Source: B16-G9 sp964455635
GTDB taxonomy: Bacteria; Bacteroidota; Bacteroidia; Bacteroidales; F082
Assembly (NCBI GenBank): GCA_964455635.1
Contig: CAYVWX010000001.1
Coordinates: 1 to 61,861, forward strand
Length of the DNA: 61,861 nucleotides
Direction of reading: 5' to 3'
Positions 8,752 to 17,479 of this stretch are shown here, piece after piece (position 1 is the stretch's first letter; every line of letters begins with the position of its first letter). Both the position numbers and the translations under genes were made by a program. The notes under the pieces are model-generated. The model worked only from the letters and a program-made list of their open reading frames with translations. It was not told the origin of the DNA and did no database searches.

Positions 8752-10665
8752 ATGAAAACAATTCCCGGATTTTTTAAAAATAGTGTGGCAAAATATGCCG
8801 ACAATGTTTTAATTCATGAAAAGGTAAACGGAAAGTATGTAGGCGCAACTTACAGGGAGATTGATGAGCAGGTGGAATATTTTGCCGCAGGCCTGTATCG
8901 GTTGGGGTTAAAAAAGGGCGACAGGGTAGCGTTGCTGGCCGAGGGCCGAACGGAATGGCTGGTCGCCGAGTTGGCCATGCTCAGCCTCGGCATTATTGAT
9001 GTACCCCTCTCGGTAAAGCTTATCGAACCTAATGAAATAGCTTTTAGAATAAACCATTCCCAATCGAAAGCCGTTATTGTTTCAGGTTCACAATTAAAAA
9101 AAATTCGTGATATTTTGGATAGTTTGCCAAAAGTTGAAATTATTATTATCATGGATGATGTGGAGGCAAAGGATAAGGAGGTTACCTATTCCAAGGTGTT
9201 TAAACAGGGAAAAGATGCCTCTTCCGAAGTAAAATCGGAAGTGCAAAAAATGATGCAGTCGGTTAAAGGCGATGATGTGGCCAATATTACGTATACATCG
9301 GGTACCACTGCCGACCCCAAGGGGATTATGTTGACGCATCGTAACTATACTGCCAATACCGAGCAGGGAACATCGTTGTTCGAAATAAAGCAGGAGTTTA
9401 TTACTTTGCTGATATTGCCGTGGGACCACTCATTTGCTCATACGGTAGGGCTTTATACCATGATCGGAAAAGGAGCCGGCCTGGCAGTGGTTGAAAGAGG
9501 GCGGACCCCCATGGAAACGTTGAAAAATATACCTAAAAACATAAAAGAGATTAAACCGCATTTTTTATTGAGTGTACCGGCGCTGGCAAAAAATTTTAAA
9601 AAGAATATTGAATCGGGAATACGTCAAAAAGGAAAAACAACCGAGAATTTGTTCAACTTTGCCCTTAACATAGCTTATAAATATAATAAATCGGGGTTTG
9701 ATAAAGGCACCGGCGGCACTTTTGTGTATAAGCCGTTGCTTGCTTTGTTCGACAAAATTTTGTTTAGCAAAGTCAGAGCCGGATTTGGAGGTAACCTGCT
9801 TTATTTTGTGGGAGGCGGAGCGCTGTTGGATATTGAGCTTCAACGATTTTTTTATGCTTTGGGAATTCCCATGTATCAGGGCTATGGCCTCTCGGAGGCA
9901 GCGCCGGTTATTTCGTCAAACTCGCCCGATGCCCACAAAATGGGCAGCTCGGGAAGAATTGTGGCCAATCTGGAAATAAAAATTCTGGATGACGACGGCA
10001 AACCATTAAAAACGGGTGAAAAAGGTGAAATTGTTGTAAGAGGCGAAAATGTAATGAAAGGTTACTGGAAAAATGAAAAGGCTACCAACGAAACTTTAAA
10101 AAACGGATGGCTTCACACGGGCGATATCGGATATTTGGATAAAGACGGATTTTTGTTTGTGCTGGGCAGGTTTAAAAGTTTATTAATAGGTAACGATGGC
10201 GAGAAATACAGCCCCGAAGGTATTGAAGAGGCATTGGCCGATCAGTCCGGTTACATTGATCAGGTAATGCTTCACAACAACCAAAATCCTTATACGGTTG
10301 GCTTGATAGTGCCCAATGTTGCAGCGCTAAAGGAGAAGATTAAATCGGATGGAATGGAGGTTAAAAGTGATAAATCCGTTGAAGCGGCGTTAAACATCCT
10401 TAAAGGTGAGGTGGCTAAATATTTGAGTGGCGGTGAGTTTGAAGATATGTTCCCGGCCCGCTGGCTGCCGGCTTCCGTGGGTATTCCGCCTGAGAGTTTT
10501 AACGAGCAAAACGGATTAATGAATGCAACCATGAAGGTTATAAGAGGTAACATCACCAAAAGGTTTGATACACTGATTGATTATCTTTATACTCCGGAAG
10601 GAAAAAATATTGTTAACGACAGAAACAAGGAAAGCATGAAAAAGTGGTTGTGGGGAGCAGAGTAA
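8752..10665 (+). CDS. AMP-binding long-chain acyl-CoA ligase family protein
   Basis: This 637-residue enzyme belongs to the ANL adenylating superfamily, in the long-chain fatty acyl-CoA synthetase branch. Such enzymes activate a fatty acid with ATP to an acyl-adenylate and transfer it to CoA. The ATP-binding P-loop TYTSGTTADPKG lies near residues 181-192, GYGLSEAAP near 376-384, and the GWLHTGDIGYLDKDG and GRFKSLLIGNDGEKYSP motifs near 452-490, with the catalytic hinge region intact. No signal peptide is present, so it is cytoplasmic or peripheral. It stands alone with a divergent ruvA and is followed 41 bases later by a secreted-protein gene. Chain-length preference cannot be read from the sequence. 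The ATG start is supported by the conserved opening IPGFFKNSVAKYADNVLIH. Confidence 0.9.
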   Translation: MKTIPGFFKNSVAKYADNVLIHEKVNGKYVGATYREIDEQVEYFAAGLYRLGLKKGDRVALLAEGRTEWLVAELAMLSLGIIDVPLSVKLIEPNEIAFRINHSQSKAVIVSGSQLKKIRDILDSLPKVEIIIIMDDVEAKDKEVTYSKVFKQGKDASSEVKSEVQKMMQSVKGDDVANITYTSGTTADPKGIMLTHRNYTANTEQGTSLFEIKQEFITLLILPWDHSFAHTVGLYTMIGKGAGLAVVERGRTPMETLKNIPKNIKEIKPHFLLSVPALAKNFKKNIESGIRQKGKTTENLFNFALNIAYKYNKSGFDKGTGGTFVYKPLLALFDKILFSKVRAGFGGNLLYFVGGGALLDIELQRFFYALGIPMYQGYGLSEAAPVISSNSPDAHKMGSSGRIVANLEIKILDDDGKPLKTGEKGEIVVRGENVMKGYWKNEKATNETLKNGWLHTGDIGYLDKDGFLFVLGRFKSLLIGNDGEKYSPEGIEEALADQSGYIDQVMLHNNQNPYTVGLIVPNVAALKEKIKSDGMEVKSDKSVEAALNILKGEVAKYLSGGEFEDMFPARWLPASVGIPPESFNEQNGLMNATMKVIRGNITKRFDTLIDYLYTPEGKNIVNDRNKESMKKWLWGAE

Positions 10666-10706
10666 CCGGACGAAAAATAGAAATATTAAATAATTGAAAC
10701 TGTTGA

Positions 10707-11684
10707 ATGAAAAAATTACTCTTTTTATGGTTCGTGTTTACCGGCACAATTACATGGGGACAGCAAATATCCTCACTGAAGATTTTAAGTAGTCGTTATT
10801 ACGATGATTTGCCATCAGCTTCCGGTGTTGAAATCTACAAAGGAAATGTTTATCTGGTTGCCGACGACCTTCCCCGGATGTTTGAGCTGGACATGAGGGG
10901 CCAAATTCTTCATCAATATCAAATTTCGGGTAATACAAAAATTGTTAATGGACGGACACCTAAAAATATAAAAGCCGATTTTGAATCTATGGCCATTGTG
11001 AAACAAAATAACCACGATTATTTATTGGTGCTCTCTTCCGGTTCGAAAAAAATAAAACGCGATACTGCTTATCTTTTTTCATTGGAAAACAAAAGGGTTG
11101 TGGCAAAAAAGAATATTCGAGGGTGGTACAATGCCATCAAAAAGAAAGCTGCAATGGCTGTTGCTGACGAAATAAATATTGAAGGTTTGGCTACTGCTCA
11201 CGGTAAAATATATGTAGCACATCGTGGTAATGTGTCGGGAAACTTTATTGCTTCTTCTTCATTAACTGATTTTATAAGTTATCTTTCCGGAGAAAGTAAT
11301 GTGGTTCCGGCTGTGGATATCTTTCTTTTTAAGTTACCTTTATACAACGGTTTAACAGCAGGGCTATCCGGGTTGTGTAGCACTTCAGACGATAGTGGAT
11401 TGTTGGTGACAGCCTCGCTTGAGTCAACGGATGATGTGGTTAACGATGGCAGCGTATTGGGGAGCTATCTGGGTTATATTCCATTTAAAACAATGGAAAA
11501 AGGTGTAATTTTTCTAACTCCTGTTGTTGGTGATAACCATAAAATGATTGCTAAAAAACAGGAGGGTATAACCGTCGTCAATGTTACTAAAAAAGGCCGT
11601 TATCGAGTTCTTACCGTTTGTGATAATGATGACGGTACTTCCGATATGTGGCAATTTTCTTTTGTATTGAGTGAAGGCAAATAG
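10707..11684 (+). CDS. secreted protein, possible beta-propeller (DUF6929-like)
   Basis: The 325-residue product has an N-terminal signal peptide (MKKLLFLWFVFTGTITWGQ) and is therefore exported to the periplasm or outer membrane. The mature part has short blade-like segments such as GVEIYKGNVYLVADDLPRMFELD and DFESMAIVKQNNHDYLLVLSSGSK, as in small propeller proteins. It recalls the uncharacterised Bacteroidota family DUF6929, but I assign that only from memory of its general pattern. No catalytic motif is recognised. It may be co-transcribed with the acyl-CoA ligase gene 41 bases upstream. Confidence 0.75.
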   Translation: MKKLLFLWFVFTGTITWGQQISSLKILSSRYYDDLPSASGVEIYKGNVYLVADDLPRMFELDMRGQILHQYQISGNTKIVNGRTPKNIKADFESMAIVKQNNHDYLLVLSSGSKKIKRDTAYLFSLENKRVVAKKNIRGWYNAIKKKAAMAVADEINIEGLATAHGKIYVAHRGNVSGNFIASSSLTDFISYLSGESNVVPAVDIFLFKLPLYNGLTAGLSGLCSTSDDSGLLVTASLESTDDVVNDGSVLGSYLGYIPFKTMEKGVIFLTPVVGDNHKMIAKKQEGITVVNVTKKGRYRVLTVCDNDDGTSDMWQFSFVLSEGK

Positions 11685-11714
11685 ATTGGGTAAAGGCTGC
11701 CTTATGAAAAGTAC

Positions 11715-11722
11715 TATCTTTG
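11715..11722 (+). promoter_or_regulatory. -7 box for recF
   Basis: TATCTTTG matches the TAnnTTTG consensus fully and lies 25 bases before the recF ATG. A TTG occurs upstream at 11686-11688 but the 26-base spacing is too long for a normal -33 element. Confidence 0.45.
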
Positions 11723-11747
11723 AAATCGCAACGAAAAGGGAAAAGGT

Positions 11748-12857
11748 ATGTATCTGACAAAACTTAAGTTAATCAATTTCAAGAACTACGGGGAGGCAGA
11801 GCTGGAGTTTAGCAAAAAAATAAATTGCTTTACAGGTAACAACGGTGCCGGAAAAACCAATATCCTCGATGCAATATATTATCTTTCGTTTTGCAAGAGC
11901 TATTTTAATTTTGTTGATTCGCAAAACATAAAACATAAAGCTGATTTTTTTGCCATTCACGGAACCTATAAAAATCAAAATGAATTAAATGATTTGGTAA
12001 ACATCACGCAAAAGCGTAACAGCAAAAAGTCGTTTAAATTTAATAAAAAGGAGTACGAAAGGCTGGCCGACCACATTGGTAAAATACCGTTGGTGATGGT
12101 GTCGCCGTACGACCGCGACCTCATAAACGAAGGCAGCGATGTGCGGCGGAAATATATCGACGGGGTTATATCGCAGTTTGACAAAAATTACCTCGATAAC
12201 TTGTTGCAATATAACAAGGCACTTGCCCATCGCAATGCTTTGCTGCGCAGTTTTGCCGAAAACAGGCACTTCGATGCTTTTTCGCTTCAGATATGGGATA
12301 AAAAGCTGGTTGAATTCGGGCAGCCCGTTTTTGATAAACGGAAGGCTTTTTTGCAGGAGTTTAATCCCATCTTTGAAAAAAACTATCGTTTCCTGTCGGA
12401 AGGCAGGGAACAGGTTGAGTTGGTGTATGAGTCGCAACTGGCATTGGAACCGCTGGGAGCGCTGTTGGAAAAGTCGGTTGAAAAAGACAGAATGTTGCGC
12501 TACACCGGAAAAGGAGTTCATAAAGATGATTTGTTGTTTAAAATAGACGGCTATCCTATTAAAAAATTTGGCTCGCAGGGACAGCAGAAAACTTTTGTGG
12601 TGGCAGTTAAACTTGCTCAGTTTGAGTACATGAGAAAGGTTAAAAATTTTAAACCTGTTTTGCTGTTCGACGACATTTTCGATAAATTAGACCATCAAAG
12701 GGTAAACAAAATTATTCAGTTGGTAAGCAACGATAATTTTGGCCAGGTTTTTATTACCGATACCCAGTCGGAGCGCATCGAAGCAATTTTTGAGCAGGTG
12801 GATATCGATCATAAAATATTTATGGTAAAACAGGGAAACGTTAAATTATATAAATGA
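11748..12857 (+). CDS. recF: DNA replication and repair protein RecF
   Basis: This 369-residue SMC-like ATPase acts with RecO and RecR to load RecA at single-stranded gaps. The Walker A motif GNNGAGKT is at residues 30-37. The ABC signature GSQGQQKT is near 275-282, and the Walker B region PVLLFDDIFDKLD lies near 302-314. The N-terminal MYLTKLKLINFKNY is typical of the family. It has its own -7 box and is coupled by a 4-base overlap to the following DciA-like gene. RecF often sits next to dnaN and dnaA in other bacteria; here those genes are absent. Confidence 0.97.
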   Translation: MYLTKLKLINFKNYGEAELEFSKKINCFTGNNGAGKTNILDAIYYLSFCKSYFNFVDSQNIKHKADFFAIHGTYKNQNELNDLVNITQKRNSKKSFKFNKKEYERLADHIGKIPLVMVSPYDRDLINEGSDVRRKYIDGVISQFDKNYLDNLLQYNKALAHRNALLRSFAENRHFDAFSLQIWDKKLVEFGQPVFDKRKAFLQEFNPIFEKNYRFLSEGREQVELVYESQLALEPLGALLEKSVEKDRMLRYTGKGVHKDDLLFKIDGYPIKKFGSQGQQKTFVVAVKLAQFEYMRKVKNFKPVLLFDDIFDKLDHQRVNKIIQLVSNDNFGQVFITDTQSERIEAIFEQVDIDHKIFMVKQGNVKLYK

Positions 12858-13144
12858 CAAGCCGGCACGAATATACACTGGGCGATGCCATCAAAGAGGT
12901 GGTAAGTCGTCTTCGCATGAATCAAAAACTTGAAGAGGTAAATCTGATGTCGTCGTGGGAGCCTGTAGTGGGTTCGATGATAGCGCGCCATACCGATCAT
13001 CTCGCCGTCAAAAACGGCATCCTTTATGTTAACCTCGATTCGGCACCGCTGCGCAACGAGTTGATGATGGCGCGATCGAAAATTGTAAAGGCACTTAACA
13101 AGGAGGCCGGAAAAAAACTGATAAAAGATATTGTGTTCAGATAG
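12854..13144 (+). CDS. DUF721 / DciA-like protein
   Basis: The 96-residue product matches the DUF721 family: the DAIKEVVSRLRMNQKLEEVNL start, the conserved SSWEPVVGSMIARHT segment, and the LYVNLDSAPLRNELMMARSKIV C-terminal half. DUF721 includes DciA, the ancestral helicase operator that helps load DnaB at replication origins in bacteria lacking DnaC. It overlaps recF by four bases (ATGA), indicating translational coupling. A helicase-loading role for this short version is inferred from the family and from its replication-gene neighbour. Confidence 0.85.
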   Translation: MTSRHEYTLGDAIKEVVSRLRMNQKLEEVNLMSSWEPVVGSMIARHTDHLAVKNGILYVNLDSAPLRNELMMARSKIVKALNKEAGKKLIKDIVFR

Positions 13145-13235
13145 CTGAAAGATTTTCAGAACATGCTTGTTGTTAATTCTTACAATTTCTTATAATTGTA
13201 GTTTCTTTTAAGTACAACCGATAAGTTTCAATTTT

Positions 13236-14912
13236 ATGGCTAAAGCAAAAGAGGGTTGGGGATCGCGGATAGGTCTTATTCTTGCCATGGCAGGCAACGC
13301 CGTTGGGCTGGGTAACTTTTTACGCTTTCCCATTCAGGCGGTTCAAAACGGGGGAGGAGCGTTTATTATTCCTTACCTTGTTTCGTTTTTATTAATGGGA
13401 ATACCTTTGCTGTGGGTTGAATGGGCTATAGGCAGATATGGCGGCGTAAGAGGAAATCACTCATCACCTTTTATTATGGGCAGCATGACCAAACAACGGC
13501 TGTGGAAATACATTGGCGTTTTTGGAATTTTTACCAATCTGGGTATCCTCGCCTATTATACTTATATCGAGTCGTGGACACTTTCCTACACGTTTGGTTC
13601 CGTACTGCAAACATTCAACGGTTTAAGCTCTTCCGAAGTAAGCCATGTTTTTAATGAGTACGTGGGAATTAGCGGAGCTTCGGGCGATGGCAACCTGATT
13701 GTTAACCTCCCCCTGTTGGCTATTGTGGCCTTTATTATTACCCTTGCCATTAATGTTTATGTGCTGTCGAAAGGTCTTAGCGGAGGCATTGAAAAGGTGG
13801 CAAAAATAGCCATGCCTATGCTGCTTGTTTTTGGTATTTTTTTGGCTGTTATGGCTTTCTCCATCGGCGATACCGGTGAACCGGGATGTGCTACCTGTAA
13901 CTCGATGATTGGTTTTGACTTTTTGTGGAAGCCCAACTTCGACAGCCTTGGAAATCCCAAAGTTTGGCTGGCGGCGGCAGGCCAGATATTTTTTACCCTT
14001 TCGGTGGGAATGGGTACCATTCTTTGTTACGCAGCGTATGTTAAAAAAAATGAGGACATTGCATTGAACGCCATGACTGCCGGATGGATGAACGGCTTTG
14101 TGGAGATTGTTTTGGGTGCATCAATTGTAATTCCCATTGCCGTTGGATATATGGGCCTCGACTGGGTGAAAGACAACGCCGGTTTTATGATGGCCTTTAA
14201 AACCATGCCCTATCTGTTTGGTAAATGGGGACCGCTGCTGGCAAGCCTGGCAGGGGTGGCCTGGTTTGGACTATTGTTTATTGCAGGCATCACTTCATCC
14301 CTTGCCATGGGCACGCCGTGGATGGGTTTTGTGGAAGATGAGTTTAACTGGAGCCGTAAAAAAGGTGCTTATACACTGGGATTGCTGGTACTGGTGCTTG
14401 CCCTGCCAACCATTATCTTTTTTGAAGCCGGGGTTTTTGATGAGTACGACTACTGGACAGGAACCGTGGCATTGGTAATTTTTGCCGTTGCCGAAATCAT
14501 TCTGTTCGGATGGGTGTTTGGCATGGACAAAGGGTGGAACGAAATTACCGGAGGCTCCGACATTAAAGTTCCTAAAATATACAAACCCATCATAAAATGG
14601 GTTACGCCGCTTTTTTTGATTGTCATCCTGCTTTCATCGCTTATAAAACCTCTTAACGGGGAGGTGGCCGATTGGCAAACGGCTCTAAATCAATTGTTTT
14701 CAACCGGTACCTGGCCTTTTGCTTCCGACAGTATTATCGGGCAGATATTTCATGTTAATCAGCAGGTGGTTTGGTTTAACGACGGGGCACCTACGGTAAT
14801 GTTTGCCAAAGATATGTCGCGGCTGTTGCTGCTGTTAACCATTGTCGGCCTTTCGTATATGGTTCATATTGCCTCAAAAAAACGTAAATTAAAAACTCAA
14901 AAACAACAATAA
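13236..14912 (+). CDS. sodium-dependent transporter of the NSS family
   Basis: The 558-residue integral membrane protein belongs to the neurotransmitter:sodium symporter (SNF) family, with the LeuT fold and about 12 membrane segments. The TM1 signature is clear: GSRIGLILAMAGNAVGLGN followed by FLRFPIQAVQNGGGAFIIPY, including the unwound stretch that binds sodium and substrate. Bacterial members take up amino acids with sodium; the substrate here is unknown. Immediately downstream (one base after the stop) lies a 34-residue single-span protein of the MetS type, which suggests a two-subunit amino-acid importer like the corynebacterial MetPS. A short AT-rich dyad (TACAATT/AATTGTA, 13181-13200) lies in the 91-base leader. 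Confidence 0.93.
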   Translation: MAKAKEGWGSRIGLILAMAGNAVGLGNFLRFPIQAVQNGGGAFIIPYLVSFLLMGIPLLWVEWAIGRYGGVRGNHSSPFIMGSMTKQRLWKYIGVFGIFTNLGILAYYTYIESWTLSYTFGSVLQTFNGLSSSEVSHVFNEYVGISGASGDGNLIVNLPLLAIVAFIITLAINVYVLSKGLSGGIEKVAKIAMPMLLVFGIFLAVMAFSIGDTGEPGCATCNSMIGFDFLWKPNFDSLGNPKVWLAAAGQIFFTLSVGMGTILCYAAYVKKNEDIALNAMTAGWMNGFVEIVLGASIVIPIAVGYMGLDWVKDNAGFMMAFKTMPYLFGKWGPLLASLAGVAWFGLLFIAGITSSLAMGTPWMGFVEDEFNWSRKKGAYTLGLLVLVLALPTIIFFEAGVFDEYDYWTGTVALVIFAVAEIILFGWVFGMDKGWNEITGGSDIKVPKIYKPIIKWVTPLFLIVILLSSLIKPLNGEVADWQTALNQLFSTGTWPFASDSIIGQIFHVNQQVVWFNDGAPTVMFAKDMSRLLLLLTIVGLSYMVHIASKKRKLKTQKQQ

Positions 14913-14913
14913 T

Positions 14914-15018
14914 ATGAGTACCGATGCATTGCTATTTATGATTGCCGTTCAGGGAACGGTTACCGTTGTAACGGCTTATTTCTTTTTTAAGGTGCTTTTT
15001 AGTAAAAAAGAGAAGTAA
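14914..15018 (+). CDS. MetS-like small subunit of the NSS transporter
   Basis: A 34-residue open frame starts with ATG one base after the stop of the NSS transporter gene. It has a short polar N-terminus (MSTDALLF), one membrane span (MIAVQGTVTVVTAYFFFKVLF) and a positively charged tail (SKKEK). This layout matches the small subunits of methionine/alanine importers of the MetPS type, which are needed for transport by their large NSS partner. Position, size and topology all support the assignment. A strong hairpin follows four bases after its stop, so the two genes form one transcription unit. Confidence 0.8.
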   Translation: MSTDALLFMIAVQGTVTVVTAYFFFKVLFSKKEK

Positions 15019-15021
15019 CGT

Positions 15022-15044
15022 GTTTCGGGTTGCCAACCCGAAAC
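15022..15044 (+). terminator. hairpin after the NSS operon
   Basis: A perfect 10-bp stem, GTTTCGGGTT and AACCCGAAAC, closes a 3-base loop right after the small-subunit stop. No clean U tract follows (AGCATTGTTAAATT), so it may slow or protect the mRNA end rather than terminate on its own. Confidence 0.5.
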
Positions 15045-15075
15045 AGCATTGTTAAATTAAAAAATCAGAGTTGTA

Positions 15076-16002
15076 ATGGCCAAATTACCTGCCCGTGAAC
15101 GAACCATTATTAAGGCTTCCGGCATTGCCATTTGGGGCAACGGCTTTTTAGCAGTGGCTAAAATTGTGGTTGGCTTAATGGCGGGTAGCATGGCAGTGGT
15201 GGCTGACGGCATCGACTCGGGAAGCGATATATTAACGTCGGTTATTACCTTGTTAACGGCTCATATTATTGCCCATCCTCCCAACCCAAAATATCCGTGG
15301 GGCTACAAAAAGGCCGATACGGTAGCTGCCAAATTGCTGGCGTTTATCATATTTTTTGCGGGAGCCCAGCTGGCCATATCTGCCGTGGGTGCCTTGTTGC
15401 ACCCTTTAAACCGTGAAATTCCCGGAACAATTACCATTTACGTTATTGTTATTTCAATTATTGGTAAGCAACTGTTGGCAACCTATCTGAAAAAAGTTGG
15501 AAAACAGGTGGAAAGCACCATGCTGATTGCCAACTCAAAAAATATGCAAAGCGATGTGGTTATTTCGGTTTCGGTATTAACGGGACTGGCTTTTACCTTT
15601 ATTTTAAAAATGCCTGTATTGGATACTATTACCGCTTTTGCCGTTAGCATATGGATAATGGTTGTGGCTTTCAGAATTTTTATGTCAACCAACCGCGAAT
15701 TGATGGATGGTATTGAAGATACCGAAATCTATCGTACTATTATCGATACTGTTAATCTGGTTGACGGAGCACAAAATCCGCATCGTATCAGAGTGCGTAA
15801 AATTGCCAATCTTTGCGAAGTTACCCTGGATGTGGAAATTGACGGCAGCATTTCGCTTTCGGAAGCCCATAAAATTGCATCCTGTATTGAGGATGAACTG
15901 AAACGTAAAATTCCCCGTATTTACGATGTTATCATCCATACCGAACCCATTGGCAACATCGAACCCGATGAAGTTTACGGCGTGTCGGAGGATAAGATTT
16001 AA
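15076..16002 (+). CDS. cation diffusion facilitator family transporter
   Basis: The 308-residue product is a CDF-family proton-coupled metal exporter with about six membrane segments and a cytoplasmic C-terminal domain. Visible family features are GSMAVVADGIDSGSDILTS in TM2, the HPPNPKYPWGYKKAD loop after it, and the C-terminal IRVRKIANLCEVTLDVEIDG region. The metal-site residues differ from the usual zinc type: TM2 has D47-x3-D51 where zinc exporters have HxxxD, and TM5 has N156-x3-D160 where they have HxxxD. This points to iron or manganese rather than zinc, as inference. It follows the NSS operon hairpin and precedes the polyphosphate module. Confidence 0.9.
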   Translation: MAKLPARERTIIKASGIAIWGNGFLAVAKIVVGLMAGSMAVVADGIDSGSDILTSVITLLTAHIIAHPPNPKYPWGYKKADTVAAKLLAFIIFFAGAQLAISAVGALLHPLNREIPGTITIYVIVISIIGKQLLATYLKKVGKQVESTMLIANSKNMQSDVVISVSVLTGLAFTFILKMPVLDTITAFAVSIWIMVVAFRIFMSTNRELMDGIEDTEIYRTIIDTVNLVDGAQNPHRIRVRKIANLCEVTLDVEIDGSISLSEAHKIASCIEDELKRKIPRIYDVIIHTEPIGNIEPDEVYGVSEDKI

Positions 16003-16041
16003 CTTGCCGTGATTATTATCGGCTTACTATTAACTTTTTGT

Positions 16042-16049
16042 TAATTTTG
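16042..16049 (+). promoter_or_regulatory. -7 box for the DUF4956-VTC pair
   Basis: TAATTTTG matches TAnnTTTG and lies 32 bases before the DUF4956 ATG. A typical -33 element is not seen at 19-21 bases. Confidence 0.4.
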
Positions 16050-16081
16050 CGCTTTTATTAAACGTATCAAATAATTATCCT

Positions 16082-16762
16082 ATGAATGACAAGTGGGGAT
16101 TGTTTCAAAAATTTTTAATAACTCAGGAGCAGCAAATTTCGCTTCAGGATTTTTTGTTTAACGCCATTGTTTTATTGGTATTGGCGGTTATTTTGGAGTT
16201 AACTTATATTAAGTGTGCCAAAACCATCTCAAACCGGAAGCAGTTTTCGGCCAACTTTTTACTTATTTCGTTTACCACCATGCTCATTATCACCATTGTA
16301 AAATCGTCGCTGGCATTGTCGCTGGGTTTGGTGGGAGCTCTTTCCATTGTGCGTTTCAGGGCAGCCATTAAGGAGCCTGAAGAGTTGGCCTACCTTTTCT
16401 TTTCCATATCGGTAGGGCTTGGACTCGGTGCCAATCAAACCATGGTGGTGCTGGAAGCTTTTATTATAGGAATGGTGTTTGTTTGGGGAAGGTTCTTTAT
16501 AAAAGGTAAGTCAACCTGGCAAAACCTTTACCTGAATGTGTCGGGAACCCCTTCGGAGATTGACCTGAATAAAATTGTAGCCATCGTAAAAGATACCTTT
16601 GGAAAATATCAGCTAAAGCGTTACGATGAAAACGGAAAAGCCATTGAAGTTTCTTTTGTAATCGATTCGCCGAAACCTGAAAAACTACAGGATTTCAAAA
16701 CAAAAGTTAACACCATTTCGAGTGATGTGAAGGTTTCTTTTGTTGAAAGCAAATCGTTTTAA
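16082..16762 (+). CDS. DUF4956 membrane protein
   Basis: The 226-residue protein has three or four membrane segments in its first 150 residues and a soluble C-terminal domain. The central stretch SLGLVGALSIVRFRAAIKEPEEL is the conserved core of the DUF4956 family. Genes of this family are very often paired with VTC-domain polyphosphate polymerase genes, as here: the VTC gene starts eight bases after this stop. By analogy with eukaryotic VTC complexes, it may be the membrane partner that holds or channels the polymer, but this is not proven. The family lies otherwise without known function. Confidence 0.85.
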   Translation: MNDKWGLFQKFLITQEQQISLQDFLFNAIVLLVLAVILELTYIKCAKTISNRKQFSANFLLISFTTMLIITIVKSSLALSLGLVGALSIVRFRAAIKEPEELAYLFFSISVGLGLGANQTMVVLEAFIIGMVFVWGRFFIKGKSTWQNLYLNVSGTPSEIDLNKIVAIVKDTFGKYQLKRYDENGKAIEVSFVIDSPKPEKLQDFKTKVNTISSDVKVSFVESKSF

Positions 16763-16770
16763 CAGCCGTT

Positions 16771-17472
16771 ATGTTTTTTCCTCCTTTTAACCGCAATATT
16801 AGTCGCTACGAGCGAAAGTTTGTGGTATCCGATTTACATTATGCCGGCATATTACAGGAGGTACGCAATCATCCCGCGGCGTTTGGGGTTATTTTTCATC
16901 CCCGGTACATTAACAATATTTATTTCGACTCCAACGACCTTGATTTTTTTTACGACAATGTTTCCGGCAGAGGAAGCCGCAAGAAAGCACGAATAAGGTG
17001 GTACGGCGATTTAACCGGGCCGGTGGTAAAACCGGTGTTGGAGTTTAAGGTGCGCGAAGGGTTTTTGGGAAACAAACTGTCGTTTCCGTTAAAACCGTTT
17101 AACCTTGACGAAACCATAAATGCGGAAATGCTGAAACAGGTTTTTGCCCAATCAGATCTTCCAAAGTGGGCACATGAGGTGCTTTTGCATCTGAGCCCGT
17201 CGTTGTTAAACAGGTATCGAAGAGAATATTTTAGCACTTTCGACGAAAAGTTCAGGCTTACCATCGATAGCGATTTGTCGTATCATGCCATCGAACCGGC
17301 CCACAATACTTTTTTAAAAAGTTATGGATCCGATGATTTTATTGTGGAGGTAAAATACGATTTTGAGAACGACAAAGATGCTGATTTTGTAACCACGAAC
17401 CTGCCTTTCAGACTTACCAAAAGTTCAAAATATGTAAACGGCATGGAGCTGTTGCATCCGCAGCTGATGTAA
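16771..17472 (+). CDS. VTC-domain polyphosphate polymerase
   Basis: This 233-residue soluble protein has the VTC domain that makes polyphosphate from ATP within a tunnel-shaped fold. Key motifs seen in yeast Vtc4 are present in order: RYERKF near residue 11, KARIRW near 72, EFKVREG near 91, RYRREYF near 149, RLTIDSDLSY near 162, a metal-binding VEVKYD near 191, and SSKY near 217. All expected basic substrate-binding residues and the acidic metal ligand appear kept, so it is probably active. It forms an operon with the DUF4956 gene. It is convergent with the next gene, only seven bases separating the two stops, with no terminator visible between them. Confidence 0.87.
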   Translation: MFFPPFNRNISRYERKFVVSDLHYAGILQEVRNHPAAFGVIFHPRYINNIYFDSNDLDFFYDNVSGRGSRKKARIRWYGDLTGPVVKPVLEFKVREGFLGNKLSFPLKPFNLDETINAEMLKQVFAQSDLPKWAHEVLLHLSPSLLNRYRREYFSTFDEKFRLTIDSDLSYHAIEPAHNTFLKSYGSDDFIVEVKYDFENDKDADFVTTNLPFRLTKSSKYVNGMELLHPQLM

Positions 17473-17479
17473 GGCAGGG

